Shown one piece after another: positions 46,111 through 54,857 of a DNA stretch of 64,000 nt. Position 1 is the stretch's first letter; each line of letters starts with the position of its first letter. This stretch comes from Caldithrix abyssi DSM 13497. Lineage in GTDB: Bacteria; Calditrichota; Calditrichia; Calditrichales; Calditrichaceae. Location: the NCBI RefSeq assembly GCF_001886815.1, contig NZ_CP018099.1, positions 682,001 through 746,000 of the forward strand. The letters are read 5' to 3'. A program made the position numbers and the translations under genes. A model generated the notes under the pieces. That model was not told the DNA's origin. It searched no databases and saw only the letters and a program-made list of their open reading frames with translations.

Positions 46111-47610
46111 ATGAACTACCCTTCAGCGCGCTCGTGGTTTTACACCTTAATTATTCTTTTTGCGACGGTTTCGTTGAGCATGGCGTCCTTCCCGGAAAAG
46201 CCCATTACCATTCTGGTGCATTCCAAGCCGGGCAGCGCCATCGACATCACCTCGCGTCAAATTGCCAATATCGCCCGCAAATACTGCCCGGCGCCCATTC
46301 TGGTGGAAAATAAAAGCGGCGGTTCCGGGGTTATTGCCATGCGCACGGCGTTAAATCGCAAAGCGGACGGGTACACGGTTTTAGGCGTAACCAAATCCTT
46401 TATTTCCACCATCTTGCTGACGCAAAGCGGCATTACCATGGACGATTTTTACTTTCTGGCCTGTATGGCGGAAGACCCCGAGGCATTGATTACCAACCGC
46501 CGTTCTTCGGTGCGCACATTGGAAGAGATTATCTCTGACGCCAGAGCTAAAGGAGGAAAACAGCGCTGGCTCGGCCCGCTGGTTGGCGGCGTGGATCATC
46601 TGATGGCTTTGCGAACCTGGGATATTTTAGGCATTAAGGCGGAGTGGATTCCTTACGAAGGGGGCTCGGACGCTCTGGCGGCCTTAATGGGCAAGCACGG
46701 CGTGGTTTATGTCGGAAATCCCGGCGACATTCTGGGCAGGCCCGATTTGATGGTCGCGGCCGTGGCTTCGCCGCACAGACTCTCCCGCTTTCCCCAGGCG
46801 CCCACGTTCGTTGAAAAGGGATACGATCTGACCAGCGAGGTTCTGTGGCGGGGATACGCCGTGCGCAAAGGAACGAACATAGAGGCCGTTAACTACCTGA
46901 CGGACCTATTCCGCAAGGTCAGCAGGGATTCGGCCTGGTTGAACTTTGTGCATGCCACCGCCGCGCGACCGGTTTTTTACGATCATCGAGAATTCACGCG
47001 CATGGTCAATCGCGATCAACAGATCGCCATTAAATATTTACAAAAAGCGGGCATCTTAAAGACCAACCGCGGCGATAAGACGGCAAGTTACCGTCTGTCC
47101 GCATTCGTATTAGCCGGAATCTACCTGCTGATTTTACTTTTCACCTATCTTTTTAAACGCCGTTGGCTAAGCGGCGACACCGTAATAGCCGGTTTTTTTA
47201 TCTTTACGGGACTTTTCCTTTACTGGCAAACCTTTAACTTTCCTGCAGGCAAATTGACCTCGTCGGTCGGGCCGGCTTCCATTCCACGTTTGTGGATTTA
47301 CGGCCTGTGGTTTTTCAACCTCTGGCTTTTGATCAGCGCCGTCAAACATCCCCCCGAACAGAAAGCCAATTCCGGCAAAATCGTCGTGCCATTGCGCCTG
47401 GTGATTTTAATGTTTGTGTACGTGGCGGTGGTTCAATATCTGGGCTATTATTTAAGCACGCTAATTTTTCTGGTTCTGGGCGCCTATCTTTTAGGTTACC
47501 GGAACCACCTTCTCATTTTTGGCGTGTCGTTAGGCTACATTGGCTTTGCTTATTTTGTTTTTTACAAGATGCTGCAGGTGCCGTTACCCGAACTAATCTG
47601 GTTTCATTAA
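46111..47610 (+). CDS. TctC-TctB fusion: Bug-type binding protein joined to TctB membrane subunit
   Basis: Residues 1-325 are a Bug/TctC periplasmic solute-binding protein: signal peptide to about 27 (SLSMASFP), then EKPITILVHSKPGSAID, VENKSGGSGVIAMRTAL and KADGYTVLGVT. Residues about 330-499 have the TctB pattern of four membrane helices (VLAGIYLLILLFTYLF, VIAGFFIFTGLFLYW, LVILMFVYVAVVQYLGYYLS, and a last helix). In ordinary tripartite tricarboxylate transporters these are two separate polypeptides. The fusion tethers the receptor to the membrane complex. TctA follows after 19 nt. The substrate is probably a carboxylate or related anion; it is unknown. Confidence 0.88.
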   Translation: MNYPSARSWFYTLIILFATVSLSMASFPEKPITILVHSKPGSAIDITSRQIANIARKYCPAPILVENKSGGSGVIAMRTALNRKADGYTVLGVTKSFISTILLTQSGITMDDFYFLACMAEDPEALITNRRSSVRTLEEIISDARAKGGKQRWLGPLVGGVDHLMALRTWDILGIKAEWIPYEGGSDALAALMGKHGVVYVGNPGDILGRPDLMVAAVASPHRLSRFPQAPTFVEKGYDLTSEVLWRGYAVRKGTNIEAVNYLTDLFRKVSRDSAWLNFVHATAARPVFYDHREFTRMVNRDQQIAIKYLQKAGILKTNRGDKTASYRLSAFVLAGIYLLILLFTYLFKRRWLSGDTVIAGFFIFTGLFLYWQTFNFPAGKLTSSVGPASIPRLWIYGLWFFNLWLLISAVKHPPEQKANSGKIVVPLRLVILMFVYVAVVQYLGYYLSTLIFLVLGAYLLGYRNHLLIFGVSLGYIGFAYFVFYKMLQVPLPELIWFH

Positions 47611-47629
47611 ACGAAAGTCTTGAAGTTTT

Positions 47630-49126
47630 ATGAACATCTTTACGGAACTAATAAACGGATTTCATCTCATCCTTTCCTGGACGCCCCTGTTCATGGTTGC
47701 GCTGGGCGTGATGCTGGGCATCCTGGTGGGCGTTATCCCCGGATTGTCGCCGGCCATGGGCGTGGCCTTGTTGGTGCCGTTCAGTTATGGAATGGAACCG
47801 CTCAATGCGCTCATTTTGCTAACCGCTGTTTACGCAGCGGCCAACTATGGCGGAACCATTACGGCCATTGCCATCAACACGCCGGGCACGCCTTCGGCCA
47901 TTGTTTCTACCTTTGACGGTTACCCTTTAACGCGGCAGGGAAAGCCCGGCAAGGCGCTGGGCGCCTCGGTAATTGCTTCGACCTTTGGCGGATTTTTAGG
48001 GGCCGTGATTCTGGTTTTCTTTTCCGAACCGCTGGCCCGCGCCGCCTTAAAGTTTGGCCCGGCCGAATACTTTTCGCTGGCCATTTTTGGTTTGACCATT
48101 ATTTCTTCTCTCTCCAGAGGCAACTGGATTAAAGCGTTTATTGCCACGCTGATCGGGCTGCTTTTGAACACGGTGGGCATGGATCCCTTTACGGGCTATT
48201 TGCGCTTTACCTTTGGCATTCCGGAGCTGGCGGACGGCTTCGGTTTTATTCCTGCCTTAATCGGCTTGTTTGCTCTGGGCGAAATTTTTCTTTCGCTGGA
48301 AAAATCGGAGACTGTTCAATCGGCCGTGCAAAAGATTTCTTCGGAAATGCCCAAGTTAAAAGAGATCTGGGCTATCAAACGCACCATCTTGCAGTCTTCT
48401 TTACTGGGGACCCTGATTGGCGTCGTTCCCGGAGCCGGCGCAACCATTGCGGCTTTTATCGCTTACGGAGAGGCCAAACGCATCAGCAAAAATCCGGAGC
48501 AGTTCGGAAAGGGCGCGCTGGACGGAGTGGCGGCTTCTGGCGCGGCAACCAGCGGATCGGTGGGCGGCGCCCTGGTTCCGTTGTTAACCCTGGGCATTCC
48601 CGGCAGCGCGGCCACGGCCGTGTTGATCGGCGCGCTGATGTTGCACGGCCTTACACCGGGCCCCGAATTGTTTAAAAGCAATGCCGCCATTATTTACGGA
48701 CTGTTTGCCAGTCTGTTTTTAGCCTACTTTGTCATGTTCTTTCTGGGCTATCTGGGAAACCAATTATGGATCAAGATCATTTCCCTGCCCCGGGAGCTTT
48801 TGTACCCGCTCATTCTGGCCATTGCCTTCATTGGTAGCTATTCGGTTAACAATTCCATGTTTGATGTGTGGAGCTGCCTGGGTTTTGGAATACTGGGCTG
48901 GATTTTACGGCGCTATCATTTCCCTACGGCACCGGTTATTTTAGGACTTATTCTGGGCTTTTTAGCGGAAACCAATTTCCGGCGCGCTTTATTGATGGGC
49001 GATGCGCGCATCTTTTTTACGCAGCCGGTCAGTCTGGCGCTTTTAATTTTAGCGGTATTATCCTTTTTCTATCCCATTTTAAAAGCTAAGTTTAAATTTT
49101 TGAACAATAATAACAATAAAAAATAG
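47630..49126 (+). CDS. TctA large membrane subunit of a tripartite tricarboxylate transporter
   Basis: The 498-residue protein has 12 or so membrane helices and both duplicated TctA signatures: GVIPGLSPAMGVALLVPF with YGGTITAIAINTPGTPSA in the first half, and GVVPGAGATIAAFIAYGEAKR with VPLLTLGIPGSAATAVLIGA in the second. TctA proteins form the ion-coupled transport channel. With the TctC-TctB fusion directly before it, the whole transporter is encoded by two genes. It is followed by the phosphate transporter pair after 9 nt, so both transporters share one transcript. Confidence 0.95.
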   Translation: MNIFTELINGFHLILSWTPLFMVALGVMLGILVGVIPGLSPAMGVALLVPFSYGMEPLNALILLTAVYAAANYGGTITAIAINTPGTPSAIVSTFDGYPLTRQGKPGKALGASVIASTFGGFLGAVILVFFSEPLARAALKFGPAEYFSLAIFGLTIISSLSRGNWIKAFIATLIGLLLNTVGMDPFTGYLRFTFGIPELADGFGFIPALIGLFALGEIFLSLEKSETVQSAVQKISSEMPKLKEIWAIKRTILQSSLLGTLIGVVPGAGATIAAFIAYGEAKRISKNPEQFGKGALDGVAASGAATSGSVGGALVPLLTLGIPGSAATAVLIGALMLHGLTPGPELFKSNAAIIYGLFASLFLAYFVMFFLGYLGNQLWIKIISLPRELLYPLILAIAFIGSYSVNNSMFDVWSCLGFGILGWILRRYHFPTAPVILGLILGFLAETNFRRALLMGDARIFFTQPVSLALLILAVLSFFYPILKAKFKFLNNNNNKK

Positions 49127-49135
49127 AGGTGCACC

Positions 49136-49780
49136 ATGGCCATATTATTTAAAAAGACAAAATTGCTGGAAGGACAAATCGAAGAATATCTGGATTGCGT
49201 TATTCAGGGCGCTTTACTGTTCCGTCAGGGCGTTAAATATTATTTACAAAACAGAATGGACGACTTTGAAGCGCGCCTGGAGGACCTGGATAAGCTGGAA
49301 AGTCGGGGCGATCAACTGCGCCGCCAGATTGAAACCAGTTTGTATGAACACACGCTGATTCCGGAATCGCGCGGCGATGTGCTGGGCCTGCTGGAAAGCA
49401 CGGACGCCGTTTTGAACACCATGAACGAAACGTTAATGCAATTTTCTGTGGAGATTCCGGAAATAATCCCCGAACTGCACCAGATGTACATTGAACTGGC
49501 GGAGATTTCCACCGCCGCCGTGGAGGCCATGGTTCTGGCCATCCGCTCTTATTTTCGAGATTTAACCGCGGTGCGCGATCACATCAACAAGGTGCAGTTT
49601 TATGAAAACGAATCGGATAAAATCGCCCGTAAAATCAAACGAATCGTGTTCCGCAAAGACTTACGCCTCAGTCATAAGATTCACATGCGCTATTTTGCCT
49701 ATCACATCGAAAATATTGCCGATGAGGCTGAAGATGTTACGGATCGTCTGGCCATTGCAACCATCAAACGCTATTTGTAA
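49136..49780 (+). CDS. DUF47/PhoU-like accessory protein of the Pit transporter
   Basis: This 214-residue all-helical protein belongs to the DUF47 (TIGR00153) family, PhoU-like, with LKKTKLLEGQIEEYLDCV-like FKKTKLLEGQ at the start, ESRGDQLRRQIETSLYEHTLIPESRGDVLGLLESTD, and FYENESDKIARKIKRIVFR containing the acidic metal-binding ExxxD motifs. These proteins occur next to Pit genes and are believed to modulate phosphate uptake through the Pit permease. Here the pit gene starts 12 nt after it. No membrane segment; cytoplasmic. Confidence 0.93.
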   Translation: MAILFKKTKLLEGQIEEYLDCVIQGALLFRQGVKYYLQNRMDDFEARLEDLDKLESRGDQLRRQIETSLYEHTLIPESRGDVLGLLESTDAVLNTMNETLMQFSVEIPEIIPELHQMYIELAEISTAAVEAMVLAIRSYFRDLTAVRDHINKVQFYENESDKIARKIKRIVFRKDLRLSHKIHMRYFAYHIENIADEAEDVTDRLAIATIKRYL

Positions 49781-49792
49781 CGGGGGCCGAAA

Positions 49793-51274
49793 ATGATCTG
49801 GTTTTATTTACTAAGCGGATTGTTTTTGGGCTGGTCGCTGGGCGCCAACGATGCGGCCAATGTTTTCGGCACCGCGGTGGGCTCTAAAATGGTGCGTTTT
49901 AAAGTGGCTGCTCTGGTGGCCAGCGTGTTTGTCATTTTAGGCGCGGTGATCAGCGGCGCCGGTGCGGCGCATACCCTGGGAAAATTAGGCGCAGTTAACG
50001 CCATTGCCGGGTCTTTCACCGTGGCGTTGGCCGCCGCCGCAACCGTGGCCTGGATGACTAAACTGTCGCTGCCCGTTTCCACCTCTCAGGCCATTGTCGG
50101 CGCCATCATCGGCTGGAATTTATTTACCGGCTCGCCTACCGACCTGAACTCACTGGGCAAAATTTTAAGCACCTGGGTCATTTCTCCGATTCTGGCGGCC
50201 GTCTTTTCCATTTTGCTTTACAAATTGTTTAAATTTTTTCTGGGCAGAGCCCGAATTCACTTACTCGAACTGGACGCCTACACGCGGGCCGGACTCATTC
50301 TGGTGGGCGCATTCGGCTCTTACAGTCTGGGCGCCAACAACATCGCCAATGTAATGGGCGTCTTTGTTCCCGCCTCGCCCTTTAAAGATTTGAATATTCT
50401 TAATGTGATTCATTTTACGGGCGTTCAGCAATTATTCCTGCTGGGCGGTCTGGCCATTGCCGTGGGTATTTACACTTACTCCTATCGTGTTATGACCACC
50501 GTGGGCAACGAAGTGTTCAAGCTAACGCCCGTGATGGCGCTGATTGTTGTTTTATCCGAATCGCTTGTGCTCTTTTTATTCGCCTCGCAAAGCCTGGAAC
50601 GCTGGTTGATTGCCCACAATCTTCCGCCGATTCCCCTGGTGCCGGTTTCCAGCTCGCAGGCGGTAATCGGCGCGGTGATCGGGATCGGGATTGCCAAAGG
50701 CGGTAAGGGCATCAACTTTAACATTTTAGGAAAAATCGCCTCGGGATGGATTTCCACGCCCATTGCCGCAGCCATCCTTTCCTTTGTTCTGCTGTTCTTC
50801 ATGCAAAACGTTTTTGAGCGCGAAGTGGTGCGTCCCGTGACCTACGAAATTTCGCAGGACGTTTTAAATAAATTGGCCGCAGAAAACATTCCCGTGCGGA
50901 ATTTACAGAGCCTGAACGGCAAACAATTCAAAAATATGTACAAATTCAGGGAAAGCCTGCAGCAGCGGGAAGCGTTGAACGAAAGCCAATTGTACAAAAT
51001 TTTCGAACTGGCTGAGGTGGATAGTTTTTACATCGATTCGACGCTGGCCAGCACAGAACTGGATGCGGAAATGTTCAGCCCGGAGCAGATTGAAGCGGTT
51101 AAAAAATTACACGGCCGGCTCTTCATTCATAAGTGGCAGCTGGATGACGCGCTTGCGCAGTTAAGCCCGGCCTGGCGACTAAAACCGAATACCATTAGAA
51201 ATAAATTCTTTAATAAAAACATCCTTAAAAAACGTCAGATTCTTTATCAAGTTTTCAAGAAACGTCATCTTTAA
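49793..51274 (+). CDS. Inorganic phosphate transporter, Pit family, with C-terminal extension
   Basis: The 493-residue permease carries the duplicated PiT signatures: GANDAANVFGTAVGS near residue 17 with PVSTSQAIVGAIIGW, and GANNIANVMGVFVP near 180 with PVSSSQAVIGAVIGIGIAKGG. About ten helices end near residue 345. The last 145 residues are hydrophilic and helical (KLAAENIPVRNLQSL ... FKKRHL), an extension beyond the compact Pit core that may serve regulation. Pit transports metal-phosphate with H+ or Na+. Upstream sits its DUF47 partner and downstream an OprO/P-type porin, forming an outer-to-inner-membrane route. Confidence 0.95.
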   Translation: MIWFYLLSGLFLGWSLGANDAANVFGTAVGSKMVRFKVAALVASVFVILGAVISGAGAAHTLGKLGAVNAIAGSFTVALAAAATVAWMTKLSLPVSTSQAIVGAIIGWNLFTGSPTDLNSLGKILSTWVISPILAAVFSILLYKLFKFFLGRARIHLLELDAYTRAGLILVGAFGSYSLGANNIANVMGVFVPASPFKDLNILNVIHFTGVQQLFLLGGLAIAVGIYTYSYRVMTTVGNEVFKLTPVMALIVVLSESLVLFLFASQSLERWLIAHNLPPIPLVPVSSSQAVIGAVIGIGIAKGGKGINFNILGKIASGWISTPIAAAILSFVLLFFMQNVFEREVVRPVTYEISQDVLNKLAAENIPVRNLQSLNGKQFKNMYKFRESLQQREALNESQLYKIFELAEVDSFYIDSTLASTELDAEMFSPEQIEAVKKLHGRLFIHKWQLDDALAQLSPAWRLKPNTIRNKFFNKNILKKRQILYQVFKKRHL

Positions 51275-51290
51275 CAGGAGGTACTAAAGA

Positions 51291-52574
51291 ATGAAGATGA
51301 AATTAGTCCGATCAGGAATGTTGTTGCTTTTACTATTGCTTCCCGGCCTGGTTAAGGCCCAAAGTCAACAGCAAGAAACAAAGCACGCCCATAAAATGGC
51401 GCATCAGGGTGTTTCAGGAGAAACAACCTATCAGATATCCGGCGTTTCCGAGTGGAAGAATGGCATCTATTTCTGGGAATCGCAGGACGGCGCTTTCTGG
51501 GGTCGCTTTGATACGCGAATTTTTATTAATGGCGCCTATTTTTTTGAAAACAAAAATAAGTTGAGCAACGGCACCCATCTGCGCAAGGGACGCTTTGCCG
51601 TTAAGGTTAATTTATGGCGCGTATGGTACATGGAATGGGATATGGACATGGCCGAAGGCGTCGTGGAAGCCAAGGACATGTTTCTGGCGTATCATGGCTT
51701 TAAAAATGCCTATCTTAAATTCGGTCATTTTAAGATGCCGTTCGGTTTAAATATTTTAACCTCGTCGCGTTTCATTCCCTTTGCAGAACGCGCTTACAAT
51801 GCGCTGGCTTTTAAGATGGGACGTCGTATGGGCCTTGAATACGGCCGCTGGACAGATTGGTGGAATTTTCGGGGAGCCATTTACGGCCAGACCTTTGATA
51901 CGAACAAAAACAAAACCAAAGATGAAACCGGTGGGGGCGTTGCAGCCAGGCTGGCAAGCGCTCCGCTGCAGAACGCAACGACCATACTCCATCTCGGTAT
52001 CTCCGCAGCCTGGACCAAACCGGACGATCAATCCAACATCGTTCAGTTTGACAGCGAACCGGAGACTAAAATCGGCGATGTGGAAATTCTGGACACCGAT
52101 TACATCCGAAACGTGGATTACACGACGCGTCTGGGTTTAGAAGGCGCCGCCGTTTACCGCAATTTTCACTTACAGGGCGAATACAACCTGGTGCGTCTCA
52201 ACCGCCTGCAAAACCTGCCGGAGGCGCAATTTTCCGCCGGCTACGTGTATCTGCTCTGGAGCATCACGGGCGAATCGCGGCGCTGGGACAAAACCCAGGG
52301 TGAATTTTCGCAATTAATCCCCAGAGATGTAAAAAAAGGCGCCTGGGAGGTCGGTTTACGTTACAGCCATTTAAATCTTTCCGATACCGATGCCGGCATT
52401 TTGGGCGGCCGCGCCAACAACTACACTCTGGGGCTCAACTGGTACCCCAATCCCAACATGGTGTTTCAGCTCAATTACACTTATGTCTCAACTTCGCCCA
52501 ATGCCACGGGCAACGGCTTTGTGGGCGACGATCGGTTCTCTTATGTTCAGTTTATGACAAAATTCTTTTTTTAA
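51291..52574 (+). CDS. OprO/OprP-type (phosphate-selective) outer-membrane porin
   Basis: The 427-residue protein has a signal peptide (LLLLLLLPGLVKA) and a beta-barrel ending in aromatic Phe (TKFFF), as outer-membrane proteins do. The pattern GRFDTRIFINGAYF, LRKGRFAVKVNLWRVWYMEWDMDMAEG, YLKFGHFKMPFGL and AFKMGRRMGLEYG is that of the phosphate-selective porin O/P family. A His-rich segment follows the signal peptide (HAHKMAH). It lies after pit in the operon and likely lets phosphate or another anion enter the periplasm. Anion preference is inferred from family and neighbours. Confidence 0.88.
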   Translation: MKMKLVRSGMLLLLLLLPGLVKAQSQQQETKHAHKMAHQGVSGETTYQISGVSEWKNGIYFWESQDGAFWGRFDTRIFINGAYFFENKNKLSNGTHLRKGRFAVKVNLWRVWYMEWDMDMAEGVVEAKDMFLAYHGFKNAYLKFGHFKMPFGLNILTSSRFIPFAERAYNALAFKMGRRMGLEYGRWTDWWNFRGAIYGQTFDTNKNKTKDETGGGVAARLASAPLQNATTILHLGISAAWTKPDDQSNIVQFDSEPETKIGDVEILDTDYIRNVDYTTRLGLEGAAVYRNFHLQGEYNLVRLNRLQNLPEAQFSAGYVYLLWSITGESRRWDKTQGEFSQLIPRDVKKGAWEVGLRYSHLNLSDTDAGILGGRANNYTLGLNWYPNPNMVFQLNYTYVSTSPNATGNGFVGDDRFSYVQFMTKFFF

Positions 52575-52586
52575 AAGGAGGCTCTG

Positions 52587-53897
52587 ATGAAAACGCTTCA
52601 TATCATTTCGACGATTATTCTGGCTATCATTTTTGCAGTGGCGGGGTGTAAACTTGACGATACCGTTTCGGCCGACCAGGAAACGCCGCCGCATCAAAGC
52701 GCTTACCAGCTCTTTATTAATGAATTTATGGCCAGCAACGACGCCTGCTGCACAGATGAAAACGGCGAATACGACGACTGGATCGAATTGTACAACGGTA
52801 GCGAAGACACGGTTTCTCTGGCAGGATTTTATCTCTCCGATGACAAATCCGACCCCAAAAAGTTCCAGATTCCGCTTACGGCCGATCTTAGGATTTTGCC
52901 CCATGGCTTTGTTGTGCTGTGGGCCGACGGCCAGCCGGAGCAGGGCGTTACGCATCTCGATTTCAAACTGTCCAGCGGCGGCGAGGATATTGTGCTCACG
53001 GAACCGGACGGTTACACTGTTGTTGACGAATACACCTTCGAAGCGCAGGAAACCGATGTTTCCATGGGACGCGTGCCGGATGGTGGAACAGATTGGCAGA
53101 GATTTACCACCCCCACGCCCGGCGCGCCCAATGTGCAGGGAGAGACCTCCGTTCCGCCAACCATCAAAACCATTCAGGTGTTGCCAGACACCATCAACGC
53201 CGGAGATGTGGTGACCATCCGGGCGCAAATTGTCGATGAGGACGGGGATCTGGCGCAGGTTTCTTTGACCTATGGAGCGGCAGACTCTTTGAATACCACG
53301 GTTAATATGACGGCTGAAAACGACTCGCTGTTTTCGTCACACTTAGGCCCTTTTGCCGATGGCACACGCGTCTTTTTTTACATCGTTGCCAGCGACGATG
53401 CAGACCATTCCACCCGGTCGGATACGCTTTCCTTTGAAGTGGGCTATGTGCCGCCCGCTCTGTACATTAATGAATTCCTGGCCAGCAACGATTCCAGCAA
53501 CGCCGATGAAAACGGGGAGTATGACGACTGGATCGAAATTTATAACGCCGAATCCAGGCCCATTAACATCGGCGGCATGTACATTTCGGACGATAAAGGC
53601 GACCTTACCGCCTGGCAAATTCCGACCAGCGATTCGGCGGCCACCACCATCCCCGCCGGTGGATTTTTACTGCTCTGGGCCGATAAACAACCCGAACAGG
53701 GCGTTTTACATGTTAACATTAAACTTTCAAGCGGCGGAGAAGATATCGTCCTCACCGCGCCCAATGGCACAACGGTTATCGATTCTCTGACTTTTGGCGA
53801 ACAGACCACCGACGTATCTATGGGCCGCCTGCCGGATGGCAGCGACAACTGGGTAAGCTTTACGAACCCAACTCCGGGAGCATCAAACCATCAATGA
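52587..53897 (+). CDS. Lipoprotein with two lamin-tail domains
   Basis: A lipoprotein signal (IFAVAGC, Cys21) is followed by two lamin-tail (LTD) domains at about 45-170 and 290-425. Each has the INEFMASND / INEFLASND start, DENGEYDDWIELYN, AGFYLSDDK and a SMGRVPDG..PTPGAPN end. Between them is an Ig-like domain (about 180-280). The two LTDs are clearly products of internal duplication. Bacterial LTDs are found on secreted nucleases, phosphatases and surface proteins and may bind nucleic acid, polymers or calcium. No catalytic domain is present. It follows the porin in the sigma-54 operon. Confidence 0.88.
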   Translation: MKTLHIISTIILAIIFAVAGCKLDDTVSADQETPPHQSAYQLFINEFMASNDACCTDENGEYDDWIELYNGSEDTVSLAGFYLSDDKSDPKKFQIPLTADLRILPHGFVVLWADGQPEQGVTHLDFKLSSGGEDIVLTEPDGYTVVDEYTFEAQETDVSMGRVPDGGTDWQRFTTPTPGAPNVQGETSVPPTIKTIQVLPDTINAGDVVTIRAQIVDEDGDLAQVSLTYGAADSLNTTVNMTAENDSLFSSHLGPFADGTRVFFYIVASDDADHSTRSDTLSFEVGYVPPALYINEFLASNDSSNADENGEYDDWIEIYNAESRPINIGGMYISDDKGDLTAWQIPTSDSAATTIPAGGFLLLWADKQPEQGVLHVNIKLSSGGEDIVLTAPNGTTVIDSLTFGEQTTDVSMGRLPDGSDNWVSFTNPTPGASNHQ

Positions 53898-54664
53898 AAA
53901 TACAGAGAATCTTCAGGCTAATGGCGATGTTTTTGGCCTGTGGAAGCGTCTTTCTTATTCAATGCTCTCTGACTGAGCCGGAGGACACAACCCCTCCGGT
54001 TCGGTCTTTAACATTGGTAAACAGTTACGCTCTGGATGTTGCGGAGCCTTCCGGTCTTGCTCTAACGCCAGACGGGAGCGCATTGTGGACGGTGAGCGAC
54101 CACAGCAACCGCATTGTTCAAATTAGCCTGACCGGAAAAAGACTGAAAACGCTTTCGTATCAGGGGAACGATCTGGAAGGCGTTGTCATTGATCCCACTG
54201 CACACACCTTGTGGGTGGCCGAAGAACGTTCGCGCGAGCTGGTAGAGGTGGACTCCACAGGAAAAGAATTACAGCGTCATCGGATTTTAGATGGGGACGA
54301 CAACAGCGGATTGGAAGGCGTTTGCTTTGATGTTCTGCGCCGTTTGTTTACCATTAAAGAAAAACAGCCGGGACTATTAATGGCCTTAAACGCAGATTTT
54401 TCGATTCGATGGCAAAAAGAGCTATCATTTGCCGGCGACTATTCGGGCTTATGCGCCGATACGCTTTTGAACCGTTTCTGGATTTTGAGCGATCAGGACG
54501 AGAGCCTGTTTTTGTGGGATACTAACGCTGGTCTTGTCGGGCAGTATAAACTGAATATTGTCGGGCCGGAGGGTATTGCCATCGATTTTGCGAGGGGGTT
54601 GATTTACGTGGTAAGCGATCCACAATCGCGGTTGTATGTGTTTAAATTAGAAAAGTCCTTTTAA
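53894..54664 (+). CDS. SdiA-regulated/phytase-like beta-propeller lipoprotein
   Basis: The 256-residue product has a lipobox-like LIQC (Cys24) and then repeats of a propeller fold: EPSGLALTPDGSALWTVSDHSNRIVQI, DLEGVVIDPTAHTLWVAEERSRELVEV, GLEGVCFDVLRRLFTIKEKQ and GPEGIAIDFARGLIYVVSDPQSRLYVF. This matches the SdiA-regulated family, related to esterase-like phytase domains. It may bind or hydrolyse phosphate esters outside the cell, which would fit the phosphate transporter genes; enzymatic activity is inferred. It overlaps the lamin-tail gene by 4 nt and is the last gene of the operon. Confidence 0.85.
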   Translation: MKIQRIFRLMAMFLACGSVFLIQCSLTEPEDTTPPVRSLTLVNSYALDVAEPSGLALTPDGSALWTVSDHSNRIVQISLTGKRLKTLSYQGNDLEGVVIDPTAHTLWVAEERSRELVEVDSTGKELQRHRILDGDDNSGLEGVCFDVLRRLFTIKEKQPGLLMALNADFSIRWQKELSFAGDYSGLCADTLLNRFWILSDQDESLFLWDTNAGLVGQYKLNIVGPEGIAIDFARGLIYVVSDPQSRLYVFKLEKSF

Positions 54665-54857
54665 TTTTTTACCAGTCAATCAGTCCGTTCGGTCAAAGTT
54701 CTGCTTTCTTACCCTCCCTCGCTCAACCTTCCTCATTTTAATCCCGTTGTGTGCGGCGCTTCTTGAAAAACAGGGAACCTGGGCGAGCATTCCATAGTTG
54801 CTTTTATTCTTTAATATAAGTAACTTAAAAGTTTTGAAAATAACAAATTGGAATACA

